From a virus, in the IMG/VR virus record IMGVR_UViG_3300042384_000153, positions 1 to 47,221 of that record: a stretch of 47,221 nt of DNA; one strand, given 5' to 3'. The notes beneath the pieces were generated by a model. That model made no database searches. It had not been told where the DNA came from and saw only the letters and a program-made list of their open reading frames with translations. Of the stretch, positions 4,544 through 13,566 are shown piece by piece. Within the stretch, counting starts at the first letter, position 1; each line of letters starts with the position of its first letter. The position numbers and the translations under genes were made by a program.

Positions 4544-5485
4544 TTAACAGTGCCAGATGTAAATCTTATCATGTTTCTTTTTACCTGTGGTCAGCAACTC
4601 TTTCTTCTGACCCATTTGCTGTAATAGATCCTCTTCTTCATCGCAAGGTGTAAGTCCATTCTTTACAGCGTCTTCGTACATCTTAGGACTAATGTTAAAA
4701 CAAACATGCCCGCCTTGCTTGATATTATCTACACATTTCTGCCACAAGGGTATAAAGAACTCTTTATAGAACGCAGTGTCACTGTCCCATAATTCCATGT
4801 GCTCGTATATCTCTAAGTTGATATACGGCGGGCTAGTAAGTACAAAGTCATAGTCTAATTTACTAAAGTCTACTGCTAAACAGCTATCCCATATCATTTG
4901 ACGCAGTCCAGCACGTTCGACTTTAAAGTTTTTATTCTTAAATCCTGTATACTCATCTAAGAATGTGATCATGCTTTCATAAGCAGGTTTCATTTCTATG
5001 TTAGTGTCTATGCCTGTATAGTCGATGCCCAAACTCCAAGCACCTAACATACGTCCGCCCCATCCTGCTGTAGGATCTAGTACACTCTTTGCTCGATACT
5101 TCTTATATAGGTATTTGGCAGTAGTTGCTTTGAACATAACAATACTGCCTAAGTTAATACGGAAACATTCAAACACATTACCTGCCGCTGTGCGACCGCC
5201 ACGATTACGTTTGCGTGTGCTGTCTATTAACTTAGCCCATTCTGTTGAATCGTTAGCAATGTCGTAGATTGTTTTGCCATCTTGTCTGCGACATTTAAGT
5301 AGATTCTTAAATTGAAAGTGGTATAGGAACGGATTGCCAGCAAAGTTATTGGCGTTGGTGTCAGCATCAAACTTGTCTAGATTCTTTAGATCTTTATCTA
5401 GTTCAGCAGTCGTGATTAATTTGTGAAGTTCAATATCACTGATGGTAACACTATCTAGATGTGCGTTAACAGGTTTGAGAGTCAT
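4544..5485 (-). CDS. DNA (amino) methyltransferase
   Basis: 313 residues. SAM-binding motif I is DPTAGWGG at residues 137-144, and the catalytic motif TSPPY sits at 217-221. The order (motif I before the PPY motif) and the S-P-P-Y form are those of N4-cytosine/N6-adenine DNA methylases. No restriction partner is adjacent, so host-restriction evasion or regulation of phage DNA is likelier than a restriction-modification system. The recognition sequence is unknown. The -10 of its promoter ends 5 nt before the ATG, so the mRNA should be leaderless. Confidence 0.85.
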   Translation of the reverse strand: MTLKPVNAHLDSVTISDIELHKLITTAELDKDLKNLDKFDADTNANNFAGNPFLYHFQFKNLLKCRRQDGKTIYDIANDSTEWAKLIDSTRKRNRGGRTAAGNVFECFRINLGSIVMFKATTAKYLYKKYRAKSVLDPTAGWGGRMLGAWSLGIDYTGIDTNIEMKPAYESMITFLDEYTGFKNKNFKVERAGLRQMIWDSCLAVDFSKLDYDFVLTSPPYINLEIYEHMELWDSDTAFYKEFFIPLWQKCVDNIKQGGHVCFNISPKMYEDAVKNGLTPCDEEEDLLQQMGQKKELLTTGKKKHDKIYIWHC

Positions 5486-5490
5486 ACTGT

Positions 5491-5519
5491 ATTATACAGT
5501 CAGTTGAATTAAATTACAA
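5491..5519 (-). promoter_or_regulatory. Sigma70 promoter, leaderless start
   Basis: TTGTAA (5519-5514, overlapping the stop of the upstream gene), 17-nt spacer, TATAAT (5496-5491), then 5 nt to the ATG. Confidence 0.75.
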
Positions 5520-6629
5520 TAGTTCCCAGCTGATAAACTGTGGATTTTTTAAACTTTGAATACGTACCGTAGGATTACAAGCAAACATACCATTAGCATA
5601 GCGCACGTATATGTCCAACTCTGCGTTTTCTTTACTGTCTGGGCGACCAATCTCAGCAATAAAGCGTTGACTAGTACCATCTGGCTCAGCATAGCGTAAA
5701 CGTTTGATAGTTAGCTGTGCTACTTGATCGATAGTTGGAACATAGTACAAATTTTGTGGAGTAAGATAATAGTAAGGTTCTGCCCCAAAACGTAGCATCT
5801 GCGTTAATTCACCGCTTTCTCGTAGATGGTTTTCAATTATTAATTCAAATGCCTTGGCAATCTTAGAATATAATGGAGTAGCGTAGCTTTTCTTTGTTTG
5901 CCAGTTTTTTTGGAACCAATCACCAAATACACGTTGCCATGTCGAGTTCTTACCGATGTTATTTAAAATAAATTCTTCGCTTACACTGGTTGAAACTAAT
6001 GATTTTCCTTTTTTGTATACAATCTCAAACTCACCGCGTGAGCTATTAAATTTAATACTGTAGCGACTAATAGGAATAATTTCTTGATCTGGGCTTGCTT
6101 TGGCTTCAGCAATAACATCAGCAAATACTGCCTGCTTCATAGTATTGTATTCTTGTTCTGCGTGGAATTTGAATACATCTACGCCCTTAGCAGTAGCAAT
6201 ACCTAATTTCTTAGGTGTTAGATTAGCCAGCGTAATACCGCCTTCCGCTTTAATACTAATACCTAATGTAGTACTTTGCGCAAAGCTAATATCAGCGACG
6301 CCGCCCGCAATGTTGGCGCCGCCTGCCCAACCTAGTTTAGTAGGCAGGCCGCCAGATTTGGCTTTAATTTTGGGCATAATTTGTTGCGCAAGGCTTGCCC
6401 ATTGTGTAAAAATCTTAGGGTCAAAGTTAGGAATTAAAAGTTTTTTAATATCATTGTAGGTCTGTACAGGATTTGCCAATCTAGCCGCAGGTATACTTGC
6501 TTCTGGATTTTGTGGGTCAAATTGACCCTGTCCTATAAGGCCAAATAGCAGACCAACTTCGCTGTTATAACGAACAGGTCCAGTACCGCCACCCTCTGCT
6601 ATTTTTTGTACAACTTCAAATATTTTCAT
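5514..6629 (-). CDS. Unknown protein, 371 aa
   Basis: I do not recognise the family with confidence. The start MKIFEVVQKIAEGG is chosen because AATAAATA lies 7 nt upstream and the longer frame would overlap its neighbour. A glycine-rich N-terminal third precedes GVADISF and GISIKAEGG near residues 131-150, which loosely recalls the Asp plus beta-strand Lys spacing of restriction-endonuclease-like folds. The rest is mixed alpha/beta and ends in ISWELL. It is last in the operon descending from gp32. A nuclease or structural role is possible; neither is demonstrated. Confidence 0.7.
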   Translation of the reverse strand: MKIFEVVQKIAEGGGTGPVRYNSEVGLLFGLIGQGQFDPQNPEASIPAARLANPVQTYNDIKKLLIPNFDPKIFTQWASLAQQIMPKIKAKSGGLPTKLGWAGGANIAGGVADISFAQSTTLGISIKAEGGITLANLTPKKLGIATAKGVDVFKFHAEQEYNTMKQAVFADVIAEAKASPDQEIIPISRYSIKFNSSRGEFEIVYKKGKSLVSTSVSEEFILNNIGKNSTWQRVFGDWFQKNWQTKKSYATPLYSKIAKAFELIIENHLRESGELTQMLRFGAEPYYYLTPQNLYYVPTIDQVAQLTIKRLRYAEPDGTSQRFIAEIGRPDSKENAELDIYVRYANGMFACNPTVRIQSLKNPQFISWELL

Positions 6630-6636
6630 AGTATTG

Positions 6637-6644
6637 TATTTATT
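6637..6644 (-). promoter_or_regulatory. Late-type element AATAAATA, leaderless start
   Basis: Ends 7 nt before the ATG at 6629, with no Shine-Dalgarno in between. Confidence 0.6.
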
Positions 6645-7401
6645 CTTTTCGTTCAATGTCATTCTCCGAACAACGTGCGCCATATTGTAGTTCCACTATG
6701 CGGCAAGGTTCAGCAAACGGATTGCTTAGTTGATGCCATGATTCAATAGTTATGTGGACTCGTTGGTGTCTACTAAATTGTTGTTCGATTATCTGCCCCG
6801 ATACTCTTTCAAATTGACGTACTGCGCACTTGCCTTCAGTAACTAACCAATCCTCACTACGAAACATATGACGTTGCATTGATAAGCTCTTACCTGGGTC
6901 GATGGTTAATTCCTTCACTTTGGTGCCAGAAACGTCGTGTAATACACGATAATAGCCCCAAGATCGAATGGTTTTAGGCGCTTTCCACTCCTCTAAAATC
7001 CAGCTGCTACTGTTGAGCTTGTTTGCTCCACCGATCCCGAAGACAAACTCAACATCTTTACACTTCATTTCCGGAATGTTCTTAGCAGTACGGTCGCCGC
7101 CATTGGCAAATACAATGTGACTATTAGGATACAGCATCTTAACATTATTAATTGCTTCCACAGCACTGCCGTCGTCATCGTTAAACAATATACAATGATC
7201 AACCATCTTTAGGTTCTGTATAATAGCAATACGTTCTGTGCCGGGCATAAACGCACGACCTTTCTTACGTTCTAGCCACGCATCGCTATTAATGCCAACA
7301 ACCAGTATGTTGCCAAGTGCTCGAGCAGCTTTGAAGTATTCTATGTGCCCGCTGTGAAGTGGGTCAAATCCTCCAGTAACTAGTACAACTCGATTAATCA
7401 T
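6640..7401 (-). CDS. Cytidylyltransferase-like nucleotidyltransferase fused to a cupin domain
   Basis: 253 residues from the preferred ATG at 7401, which overlaps the upstream stop by 8 nt. Residues 1-140 form a cytidylyltransferase-like (RfaE/TagD-type) domain with GGFDPLHSGH, whose HxGH (H16-H19) binds the nucleotide. Residues from about 150 on form a cupin like the mannose-6-phosphate isomerase type II domain (SWGYYRVL, then LSMQRHMFRSEDWLV). The fusion suggests nucleotide activation of a sugar or alditol phosphate plus an isomerase or epimerase-like step. The adjacent methyltransferase may act in the same pathway. The substrate is unknown. Confidence 0.85.
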   Translation of the reverse strand: MINRVVLVTGGFDPLHSGHIEYFKAARALGNILVVGINSDAWLERKKGRAFMPGTERIAIIQNLKMVDHCILFNDDDGSAVEAINNVKMLYPNSHIVFANGGDRTAKNIPEMKCKDVEFVFGIGGANKLNSSSWILEEWKAPKTIRSWGYYRVLHDVSGTKVKELTIDPGKSLSMQRHMFRSEDWLVTEGKCAVRQFERVSGQIIEQQFSRHQRVHITIESWHQLSNPFAEPCRIVELQYGARCSENDIERKE

Positions 7402-8296
7402 ATTTTTTCTTTGGAGGGCGCATAACGCCAATTGGTTTGGCTATTTTAGTGCCGATTGTAGTTTCTTTTGCTTGTTTAATAATTGAGATGTTAGATTCTT
7501 CGCTAGTATTAAATACCCCAGTAATTGACGGTTCACCTGCTTCTTCAGGAATTTCTGTCCATTGGCTAACATAGTCAACAAAATAGTTTTCGCGATCTAG
7601 CCACGGGTACAATATGTCCTCTTGTCTGAGATGACCGTAACTGTTAATACTGTTAACTAAGGTAGTGTGCAGTAGGCCGCTGTCTACTAGATCATACCAT
7701 GTGGTTGTTTTTGGATCCATCGGAGCCACTGAGGATTTATATACTGCTATGTGTAGCCAAGAATCATTAAATTGTTTTAATAGATAAGCATCACGACAGT
7801 CAAATCCATTAACTGCTAACATGTACAATAGGTTAACGGGTGTATAATGATAGAAGCACCCGCTGTGCGATCTACTGTAGTACTTGTTGTCAGCAACTCC
7901 GCTATGCTGAGGCACACAAATAACCAACATACCGTTTACATTTAGCATACTATTCCATAATCGCAATGTGTCTAATGGGTTAGTGGCATACTGTAGGCTA
8001 TCGTGTGCCCACATAAAATCAACTTTAATGGGCAGACATAGCTCTGTAAAATCTTTTTCTCGTTTAACAATGTTTGGAAGGTCGGGCACCTGCGCTAACT
8101 TTCCAGGGTCTCGATCCACGGCATAGACTGTGTAATTATGAGGTTGTGGAGGGTCGTCACGGGTAGTTAAAGTTGCCCACCATAGAGTATCTTCGCCTGA
8201 ACCACAGCCCATGTCGGCAATCGTATGAATACTGTCTAGGAAACTATCGTACTCGTATAGCTGATTTAATATTTTAAGACTGTGTCTTTCGGTCAT
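7394..8296 (-). CDS. Class I SAM-dependent methyltransferase
   Basis: 300 residues. Motif I is IADMGCGSGED around residues 26-36, followed by an acidic YAVDRD strand end that would bind the SAM ribose and the DFMWAHDSLQY loop (motif IV region). The fold is that of small-molecule methyltransferases rather than DNA methylases, as there is no PPY motif. A C-terminal extension ends in a basic PPKKKYD. Its stop overlaps the nucleotidyltransferase-cupin start, so the two are translationally coupled. Confidence 0.82.
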   Translation of the reverse strand: MTERHSLKILNQLYEYDSFLDSIHTIADMGCGSGEDTLWWATLTTRDDPPQPHNYTVYAVDRDPGKLAQVPDLPNIVKREKDFTELCLPIKVDFMWAHDSLQYATNPLDTLRLWNSMLNVNGMLVICVPQHSGVADNKYYSRSHSGCFYHYTPVNLLYMLAVNGFDCRDAYLLKQFNDSWLHIAVYKSSVAPMDPKTTTWYDLVDSGLLHTTLVNSINSYGHLRQEDILYPWLDRENYFVDYVSQWTEIPEEAGEPSITGVFNTSEESNISIIKQAKETTIGTKIAKPIGVMRPPKKKYD

Positions 8297-8543
8297 TTTT
8301 TAGGGTCCTAAATAAGAAATCTCTACTAAAATCACAATAAGCCTCTATAAATTTAGCAGTACTGCGTAGTTCTTTAGATTGATCATTGAGTAATCTGCTA
8401 TTGCGTATCTCTTGTGCTAGTATATCAACTTGATTTTTAGCATGGGCATATCCACTTACATCTATAATATCAACAGCAGTCGGGCAACCTAATTGTTTTA
8501 TTTGTTCCCACTCTTCTAAGAGTTCGTTAATTGATTGAGGCAT
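8274..8543 (-). CDS. Unknown 89-residue protein in the uvsXY operon
   Basis: Mostly helical and highly charged, with a C-terminal basic tail. No recognisable motif. It overlaps uvsY by 17 nt and the methyltransferase by 23 nt, so it sits in a tightly coupled run. It occupies the place of the small uvsY-adjacent genes of T4, but homology is not evident. Confidence 0.7.
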   Translation of the reverse strand: MPQSINELLEEWEQIKQLGCPTAVDIIDVSGYAHAKNQVDILAQEIRNSRLLNDQSKELRSTAKFIEAYCDFSRDFLFRTLKNDRKTQS

Positions 8544-8982
8544 CTTCCATACCGGCGGTACGCAAACGGGTTACGTGACCTAACATAAAGTTCTTACTTT
8601 CTAGGCCTTTCATAATACCTAGCCATTTGTTACGTAGTAAGGCCACTTCATTGATGATAGTTTCCATATCAATGACTTCATCTTCACCGTCTACATACTT
8701 TTCAGCATCACGTGAGGTTAACGCACGTGCGTATGCTTCTAGGTATTTTTTAAAGTGTTCCTTGCGGATTTTTCTTAAGCGAATGTTAAGAAGATTAAGC
8801 ACAGCTTCAATCTCTTGTAGTTGATTAAAGCGTTGCTCAGTAATGCCTGGTAGTGCGGCTAAGTTCTTTTCAATATTACCGTACACTCCAACTTCTTTTT
8901 TAGCTACAGCTAATTCATTAGTGTAGTAATCTATAAAGTCGGGGAGATTGGCAATATTCTGAACTACTCGGTTATACCACAT
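8527..8982 (-). CDS. uvsY: UvsY recombination mediator
   Basis: 151 residues, close to T4 UvsY in length. The central pattern AVAKKEVGVYGNIEKNLAAL, then FNQLQEIEAVLN and a later SRDAEKYVDGE block, is characteristic of UvsY in T4-like phages. UvsY loads UvsX onto gp32-covered single-stranded DNA. It lies one small gene downstream of uvsX in the same operon, and its start abuts the upstream stop. Confidence 0.9.
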   Translation of the reverse strand: MWYNRVVQNIANLPDFIDYYTNELAVAKKEVGVYGNIEKNLAALPGITEQRFNQLQEIEAVLNLLNIRLRKIRKEHFKKYLEAYARALTSRDAEKYVDGEDEVIDMETIINEVALLRNKWLGIMKGLESKNFMLGHVTRLRTAGMEDASIN

Positions 8983-9224
8983 TAATAGTCGTCACTTCCA
9001 TCGTCGTCATCATATTCAGCTGCGTCATCTTCACCTAAATATTCTTCAACAGCACGTTTAAGGTATGCATCTGTGCCACCAAACTTTTTAAGGTCTGCTT
9101 CTGTGATGCTGTGATCAGCTACTACACTGATCACATGGTCTGCGGCTGCTTGACGATCTTTAGAATTAATATACTCTTTTGTCGTTAACCACATTTCGCC
9201 TAAGATATCTACTTCTAAGCTCAT
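8982..9224 (-). CDS. Small acidic-tailed protein between uvsX and uvsY
   Basis: 80 residues. A helical N-terminal domain (KEYINSKDRQAAADHVIS) is followed by a C-terminal DDDDGSDDY tail. A protein of this pattern is commonly found behind uvsX in T4-like marine phages; its role is not known. It overlaps uvsX by 4 nt and meets uvsY at the start codon, indicating a coupled trio. An acidic tail could modulate a DNA-binding partner; this is speculation. Confidence 0.8.
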   Translation of the reverse strand: MSLEVDILGEMWLTTKEYINSKDRQAAADHVISVVADHSITEADLKKFGGTDAYLKRAVEEYLGEDDAAEYDDDDGSDDY

Positions 9225-10327
9225 TCTTCTGTTCCTTGTTCTGGTGCTACGTTTTCACTTAAGTCCTCATCTGAGGCTTCAACAGCTTCAGTACTTAGCA
9301 AAGGGTTAACATTAGCTGAAATTTCTGCCATTACTTTGTCTAGACACTCATCTTCATTACGTTCCCATGCTTTACGGAACTTTTTAATAACAACACCATC
9401 TGATAGTGTATAGACTAAGCTGTTGCCTTCTTTCTTAAGCAAGTTCTTAGCTTCTAGCATATCTACCATACCTGAGTAAGGACTCATACCAGTTTCATAT
9501 GGAATTTCTACTTGTACCGACTCAAACGGTTTAGCATAACGTGTTTTCATAATCTTACAAGCAGCACGGATACCGTTAACAGTTGTAGTCTTATTACCAT
9601 CAGCGTCTGTTTTAAGTTTAAGTTTACGCATAGCAACTACAATACTTGATGCGTAGATAAAACCTTGACCACCTGAAATTTTATCATCTGGGTCAAACAT
9701 ATCTTGTGAAGCGTATGTGTGGTTAGTTGCTACTAAGCCCAAGTTTAATGTACCAAACATGTTTACACAGTTACGTACAAGTGCTGTAAGTGCTTTAGGT
9801 TTACGACCCATGTCACCTTTCATTTCGCCTGCTTCAAACTGGTTAACATCTGTTGGAGTAAGCATCATACCAAGTGAGTCTAGAACAAACAACACTTTAG
9901 GGCGGTCTTCTTCTGGTAGTGTGCGATATTCTTTAACAAAGTCACTGATAACTTTAGCCACATCATCAATCATAGCCATGTTCAGTTTTAGCAATTTGTC
10001 TTCTGTAGTATCTACGCCTAGTGCGTGTAACCATGCTTCGTCAAGTGCGTTTTCTGTATCAATTAAGATAACATAAATGCCTTGCTCTTGTGCGTGGCGC
10101 ACAATATTACCTGAACAGATAAATGATTTACCCGCGCCTGATTCACCAGCAAACACAGTTACCTTACCCATTGGGATGCCTTTGTTAAAGTCTCCGCTGA
10201 GTAGGTAGTTTAATGTGTAGTTGCCTGTTGAGATCCAATCAGTCGGATCATTAAAGCCAATGCCCAGACCTTCAATGCTCTTGGTAATACTCTTTCTAAA
10301 CTTACTAATATCAAACGGTTTTGCCAT
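9221..10327 (-). CDS. uvsX: UvsX, RecA-like recombinase
   Basis: 368 residues. Walker A GESGAGKS is at residues 61-68, followed by a VLFVLDSLG Walker B region and the L1/L2 DNA-binding loop region containing GGQGF. UvsX forms presynaptic filaments on single-stranded DNA for recombination-dependent replication. It acts with gp32 and UvsY, both encoded in this operon. The C-terminus is acidic. The gene starts 2 nt after the stop of the radical SAM gene. Confidence 0.96.
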   Translation of the reverse strand: MAKPFDISKFRKSITKSIEGLGIGFNDPTDWISTGNYTLNYLLSGDFNKGIPMGKVTVFAGESGAGKSFICSGNIVRHAQEQGIYVILIDTENALDEAWLHALGVDTTEDKLLKLNMAMIDDVAKVISDFVKEYRTLPEEDRPKVLFVLDSLGMMLTPTDVNQFEAGEMKGDMGRKPKALTALVRNCVNMFGTLNLGLVATNHTYASQDMFDPDDKISGGQGFIYASSIVVAMRKLKLKTDADGNKTTTVNGIRAACKIMKTRYAKPFESVQVEIPYETGMSPYSGMVDMLEAKNLLKKEGNSLVYTLSDGVVIKKFRKAWERNEDECLDKVMAEISANVNPLLSTEAVEASDEDLSENVAPEQGTEE

Positions 10328-10329
10328 GA

Positions 10330-11490
10330 TTATTTGCCTCTCTCTATTAAACTATATAATTCTTTAAATGTATTCCTACTACTTATATTTCTTCTTTGAT
10401 CTAGTTGAGATAAAAATTGTAAACTAGAATCTATATTCTTTACAAATGGTTTATGTATGTATTGTAACATATTCTTTAGCCCATCTTCAAGTAAAAACTT
10501 TGGATTTTGGCTAATACGATCTTGTATTGCTGTTGCTACTACTTTTAATACACTATCGGGTAGATTTCTAACATCTAATTGGGAAGGGCCAGTTAAATTT
10601 GATATGACAAAACTATTATTGTGAAACCCCTGTGCTGATAAAAAGTCAACACAATCAAAAATAGATCGATAGTTTAATACAAAGTGTAACATATTAAATG
10701 TTATTTTGTGATCCAAACTACTAATAATTTTTAGATTATCTAAAAAGGTCTGCCATTCGCCGCCGTAGCGTATATATTCGTATTCGTCCTCAATTGCTTC
10801 TACACTTACTATCCAATGTACATTTTTGAACTCACAGACTAAATTAAATATTCTAGTATCAACTTTACTTAGGTTAGTATTAACTCTAAGATGTACACCG
10901 GGATTAACTTTACGTAATAATGTAAGTAATTCAAAGTTTTCCTTCATTAATAGCGGTTCGCCGCCAGCTAGGTACACATGTTTAAGATCGCTAGCATGCT
11001 CAAATATATAGGCTTTAAGTTGATCTAACTTATCCGCCGAGGGCCTTTCGACGGGCATATCTAATTCTGTAGCCCATTTACTGCTCAACTCTGGCCCGCA
11101 ATATACACAAGCAAAGTTACATAAGTTACTCCAGCGTACATCTATCTTATGTAAATTGTAATTTATTGGGTCGGTGTACAGCGTTCGATCGACTTCTCGC
11201 AGTTCTTTAAGATAGAATATACGATCGCTAATGATTTCAAAACTATTCTTGCCACGTTCTTTGTCATAACAACCGTAGCAGTCCGGACCAGGCTCATCTG
11301 CTAACATTAGTTCTTTGATACCTATGTTTTTCGAACTATGTAATATTTCTTCAATGGTGTTGTCTTTAATATTACCTAGTAAGCCATTACTTCTTGTACA
11401 ATTTGCCACTGTGCCATCCGGATTATACACCAACCCCGACCACGGCAGTGGACAAAAATGTTTATTAGTTAGGTATTCTTTAGCTTCCAT
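10330..11490 (-). CDS. Radical SAM protein with N-terminal twitch/SPASM-like domain
   Basis: 386 residues. Auxiliary-cluster cysteines C13, C31, C71 and C74 lie before the radical SAM motif CNFACVYC (C124, C128, C131), and a GGEPLL motif follows. Placing the auxiliary domain first reverses the usual order of SPASM enzymes. The substrate is unknown. Its start overlaps the SDR stop by 1 nt (TAATG) and it ends 2 nt before uvsX, so it is coupled into the recombination operon. It resembles the products at 1-721 and 12041-12925, indicating a multi-copy family in this phage. Confidence 0.9.
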   Translation of the reverse strand: MEAKEYLTNKHFCPLPWSGLVYNPDGTVANCTRSNGLLGNIKDNTIEEILHSSKNIGIKELMLADEPGPDCYGCYDKERGKNSFEIISDRIFYLKELREVDRTLYTDPINYNLHKIDVRWSNLCNFACVYCGPELSSKWATELDMPVERPSADKLDQLKAYIFEHASDLKHVYLAGGEPLLMKENFELLTLLRKVNPGVHLRVNTNLSKVDTRIFNLVCEFKNVHWIVSVEAIEDEYEYIRYGGEWQTFLDNLKIISSLDHKITFNMLHFVLNYRSIFDCVDFLSAQGFHNNSFVISNLTGPSQLDVRNLPDSVLKVVATAIQDRISQNPKFLLEDGLKNMLQYIHKPFVKNIDSSLQFLSQLDQRRNISSRNTFKELYSLIERGK

Positions 11491-12044
11491 TATCTAGTAG
11501 GATCCTTGGATAATAGGGTTATTTCTACAATTTCTAAATTAGGTTCAACTAACTCAATACAGTCTACTAACTTAGTTGCCCATTCATTGACATCAGCGGC
11601 CGGCCACGGACTAACATCGCCCGGCTGTGTTGCTACACCACCGGGTTTAACTAATAGAAGTCTAGGACCTATGTTTTGCCAAGCTAACTGCCTGGCAGCT
11701 TCTTCTAATGCTACCTTTTGTGTGCGATATTCATCCATACCAAGCCCGGGTTGGGGACTAACCGGGCATAATGTTGACGCAGTACTAATTACCATGATGC
11801 GTTTATGACGTTGCCCTTGCCACGCCGCTGCTAGTTTGTACAATAATTCAACTTGAGCAAATCCTGCTTGAGCATTACTGATAAACATATCACAGCTTGC
11901 CGCTTGCTCTAAGATCTTAGCAGGTATTTTAATGTTGTATCCACTACGACGACTTAGCCCTACAATCTCGTGGCCGCGGGCAGCATACACGTTAGCCAAT
12001 GCTTGTCCTATTCCTGCGGTATGTCCTGTAATAGCTATTTTCAT
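11490..12044 (-). CDS. Short-chain dehydrogenase/reductase
   Basis: 184 residues, shorter than typical SDRs of about 250. The nucleotide-binding TGHTAGIG motif is at residues 6-13, an SNAQAG segment in the position of NNAG near 56-61, and the catalytic Y106-x3-K110 pair in EYRTQK. The expected reaction is NAD(P)-dependent oxidation or reduction of a sugar or carbonyl. It is flanked by two radical SAM genes with 1-nt and 4-nt overlaps, strongly suggesting a shared pathway. Confidence 0.88.
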   Translation of the reverse strand: MKIAITGHTAGIGQALANVYAARGHEIVGLSRRSGYNIKIPAKILEQAASCDMFISNAQAGFAQVELLYKLAAAWQGQRHKRIMVISTASTLCPVSPQPGLGMDEYRTQKVALEEAARQLAWQNIGPRLLLVKPGGVATQPGDVSPWPAADVNEWATKLVDCIELVEPNLEIVEITLLSKDPTR

Positions 12045-12925
12045 TCTATTCCTCGTAATTGTTTTTGTTGTTGTATGTATGCCAAGGATTCCGGGGTGTC
12101 TTTATTTTTAACATCTAACTCAGATGGATGTTTTAAATAAGCATAACTGTGATCTAACTTATGCTCTTTAACGAACGCTAATATGTTAGGTAAATCGTCT
12201 ATGTTTAATACGCTAACAGTAGTCCATGTATTCAACTTTACAGGCATTTCCATATAACGCTGTAGGTTAGCATAGAACTTGGCCCATTTGATGGGATAAC
12301 GTACAAGATCGTGTACAGGGCCTATGCCGTCTAAACTAACGGTTACTGTGATGTCAACTCCGCGATCAGCTAACGGTAATAGTTCTTCTAACACTGTGCT
12401 ACAGTTTGTGTTTAGTCTAACTGACTTAATGCTAGTAGGTAAGTTAGCTAGTATATGTTTATAGTTTTTACTATAGCTAGGTTCGCCGCCATTGATGTCT
12501 AAATGTACAATTCTATCTAGTGGCAATTCCCAAAACTTATTTGAATTATCCACTATAGTGTACGTTTTGCTTTTTAATCCGCCAATTAATGTGCTGTGAT
12601 TTTCATCACAGGTTAGGCAAGCACTGTTACATACATTGTCTAGCACCCCGCCTACTATCAAATAGTCAGGTTGCTGTTGTATTCTATCAAATTTAATAGC
12701 ATTTAGTCTAATACTAGAACTATTAATTGCTTCTGTTTCTTTGCAACGAACGCATTCTATGGGCCACGTATCATCAGCAAACTCTTGTTTAATATTCTTA
12801 AGCCACGTACTACTATCCATAGCAGTTAAATTTTCAAACTGCGGTGACTCAATCATGTGACCACAACGGCCTACAGTACCGTTAGGATTAAAGCGTACAA
12901 AATGATCAAGTCTAGGGCAGTACAT
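12041..12925 (-). CDS. Radical SAM protein with N-terminal auxiliary-cluster domain
   Basis: 294 residues. Cysteines C3, C21, C58 and C61 form the putative auxiliary-cluster set. The radical SAM motif is CNSACLTC (C99, C103, C106), followed by LDINGGEPSYSK. It is a smaller version of the 386-residue radical SAM protein. It overlaps the sulfotransferase-like gene by 14 nt at its start and the SDR by 4 nt at its end. The substrate is unknown. Confidence 0.88.
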   Translation of the reverse strand: MYCPRLDHFVRFNPNGTVGRCGHMIESPQFENLTAMDSSTWLKNIKQEFADDTWPIECVRCKETEAINSSSIRLNAIKFDRIQQQPDYLIVGGVLDNVCNSACLTCDENHSTLIGGLKSKTYTIVDNSNKFWELPLDRIVHLDINGGEPSYSKNYKHILANLPTSIKSVRLNTNCSTVLEELLPLADRGVDITVTVSLDGIGPVHDLVRYPIKWAKFYANLQRYMEMPVKLNTWTTVSVLNIDDLPNILAFVKEHKLDHSYAYLKHPSELDVKNKDTPESLAYIQQQKQLRGIE

Positions 12926-13556
12926 TAACGATATCTCGACTATGTTTAATTATTTTATTGAATAGCACAGGTTGTGTATTTTGTATATATGTTACAATTT
13001 CTATTAAGGTAGTTTCTTTACCTATAAAATTATCTATCAGCACACGATCTAAATTATTGTATTTGATAATGTGTTGATTGTTTAGCAGGTGTAATCGTAG
13101 GTCTTCATTGACTTCTTGCTGGTTTTCTTTAGCTGTAGTTAGCTCAGATAATTCAGCAATATCTCTAAGATACAATATTACGTTAGGATCTGCGTATCTT
13201 GCTAACTGAATTAGCCAATGGAATTGTGGTAAAAAATGTCTATCTAAAAATAGATAGTTTTCAGCAAAATATAGTATTGTTTTAGGATCTAGATTGGGTT
13301 CTAGGATTAGAGTTTCAGTAATAAAAGTATTAACCCCAGAGATAAACCGAACAGACGGCTCTCTGAGGAATACTTCGATCCTACCCAACTTTCGGATCTG
13401 CTGATTTAGCAATGGTCGCCAGCCCTGTATTATAGCTTCCGTTGCTAAGGAACTGCTACCATTTTTAAAGATGGGGTAGACGTACCGCTGTGACGGTACT
13501 ATTTCTAATACTTCACAGCGGTTAGGAAAGATTATTTCATCTAACCTAGATAACAT
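12912..13556 (-). CDS. Sulfotransferase-like protein
   Basis: 214 residues. YPIFKNGSSSL (residues 27-37) resembles the 5'-phosphosulfate loop of PAPS-dependent sulfotransferases. FLREPSVRFISG (63-74) resembles the 3'-phosphate-binding R-x-P-x-x-R-x-x-S motif. These two motifs at this spacing are the basis of the call; overall similarity cannot be measured here. It starts 10 nt after gp32 without a clear ribosome binding site and leads the four-gene cassette through the second radical SAM gene. Confidence 0.7.
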   Translation of the reverse strand: MLSRLDEIIFPNRCEVLEIVPSQRYVYPIFKNGSSSLATEAIIQGWRPLLNQQIRKLGRIEVFLREPSVRFISGVNTFITETLILEPNLDPKTILYFAENYLFLDRHFLPQFHWLIQLARYADPNVILYLRDIAELSELTTAKENQQEVNEDLRLHLLNNQHIIKYNNLDRVLIDNFIGKETTLIEIVTYIQNTQPVLFNKIIKHSRDIVNVLP

Positions 13557-13566
13557 CTATATACTA

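Noticed and set aside
6630-6683. Longer N-terminus for the 371-residue protein
   Set aside because: It overlaps the preceding gene and bypasses the late element that ends 7 nt before the chosen ATG.
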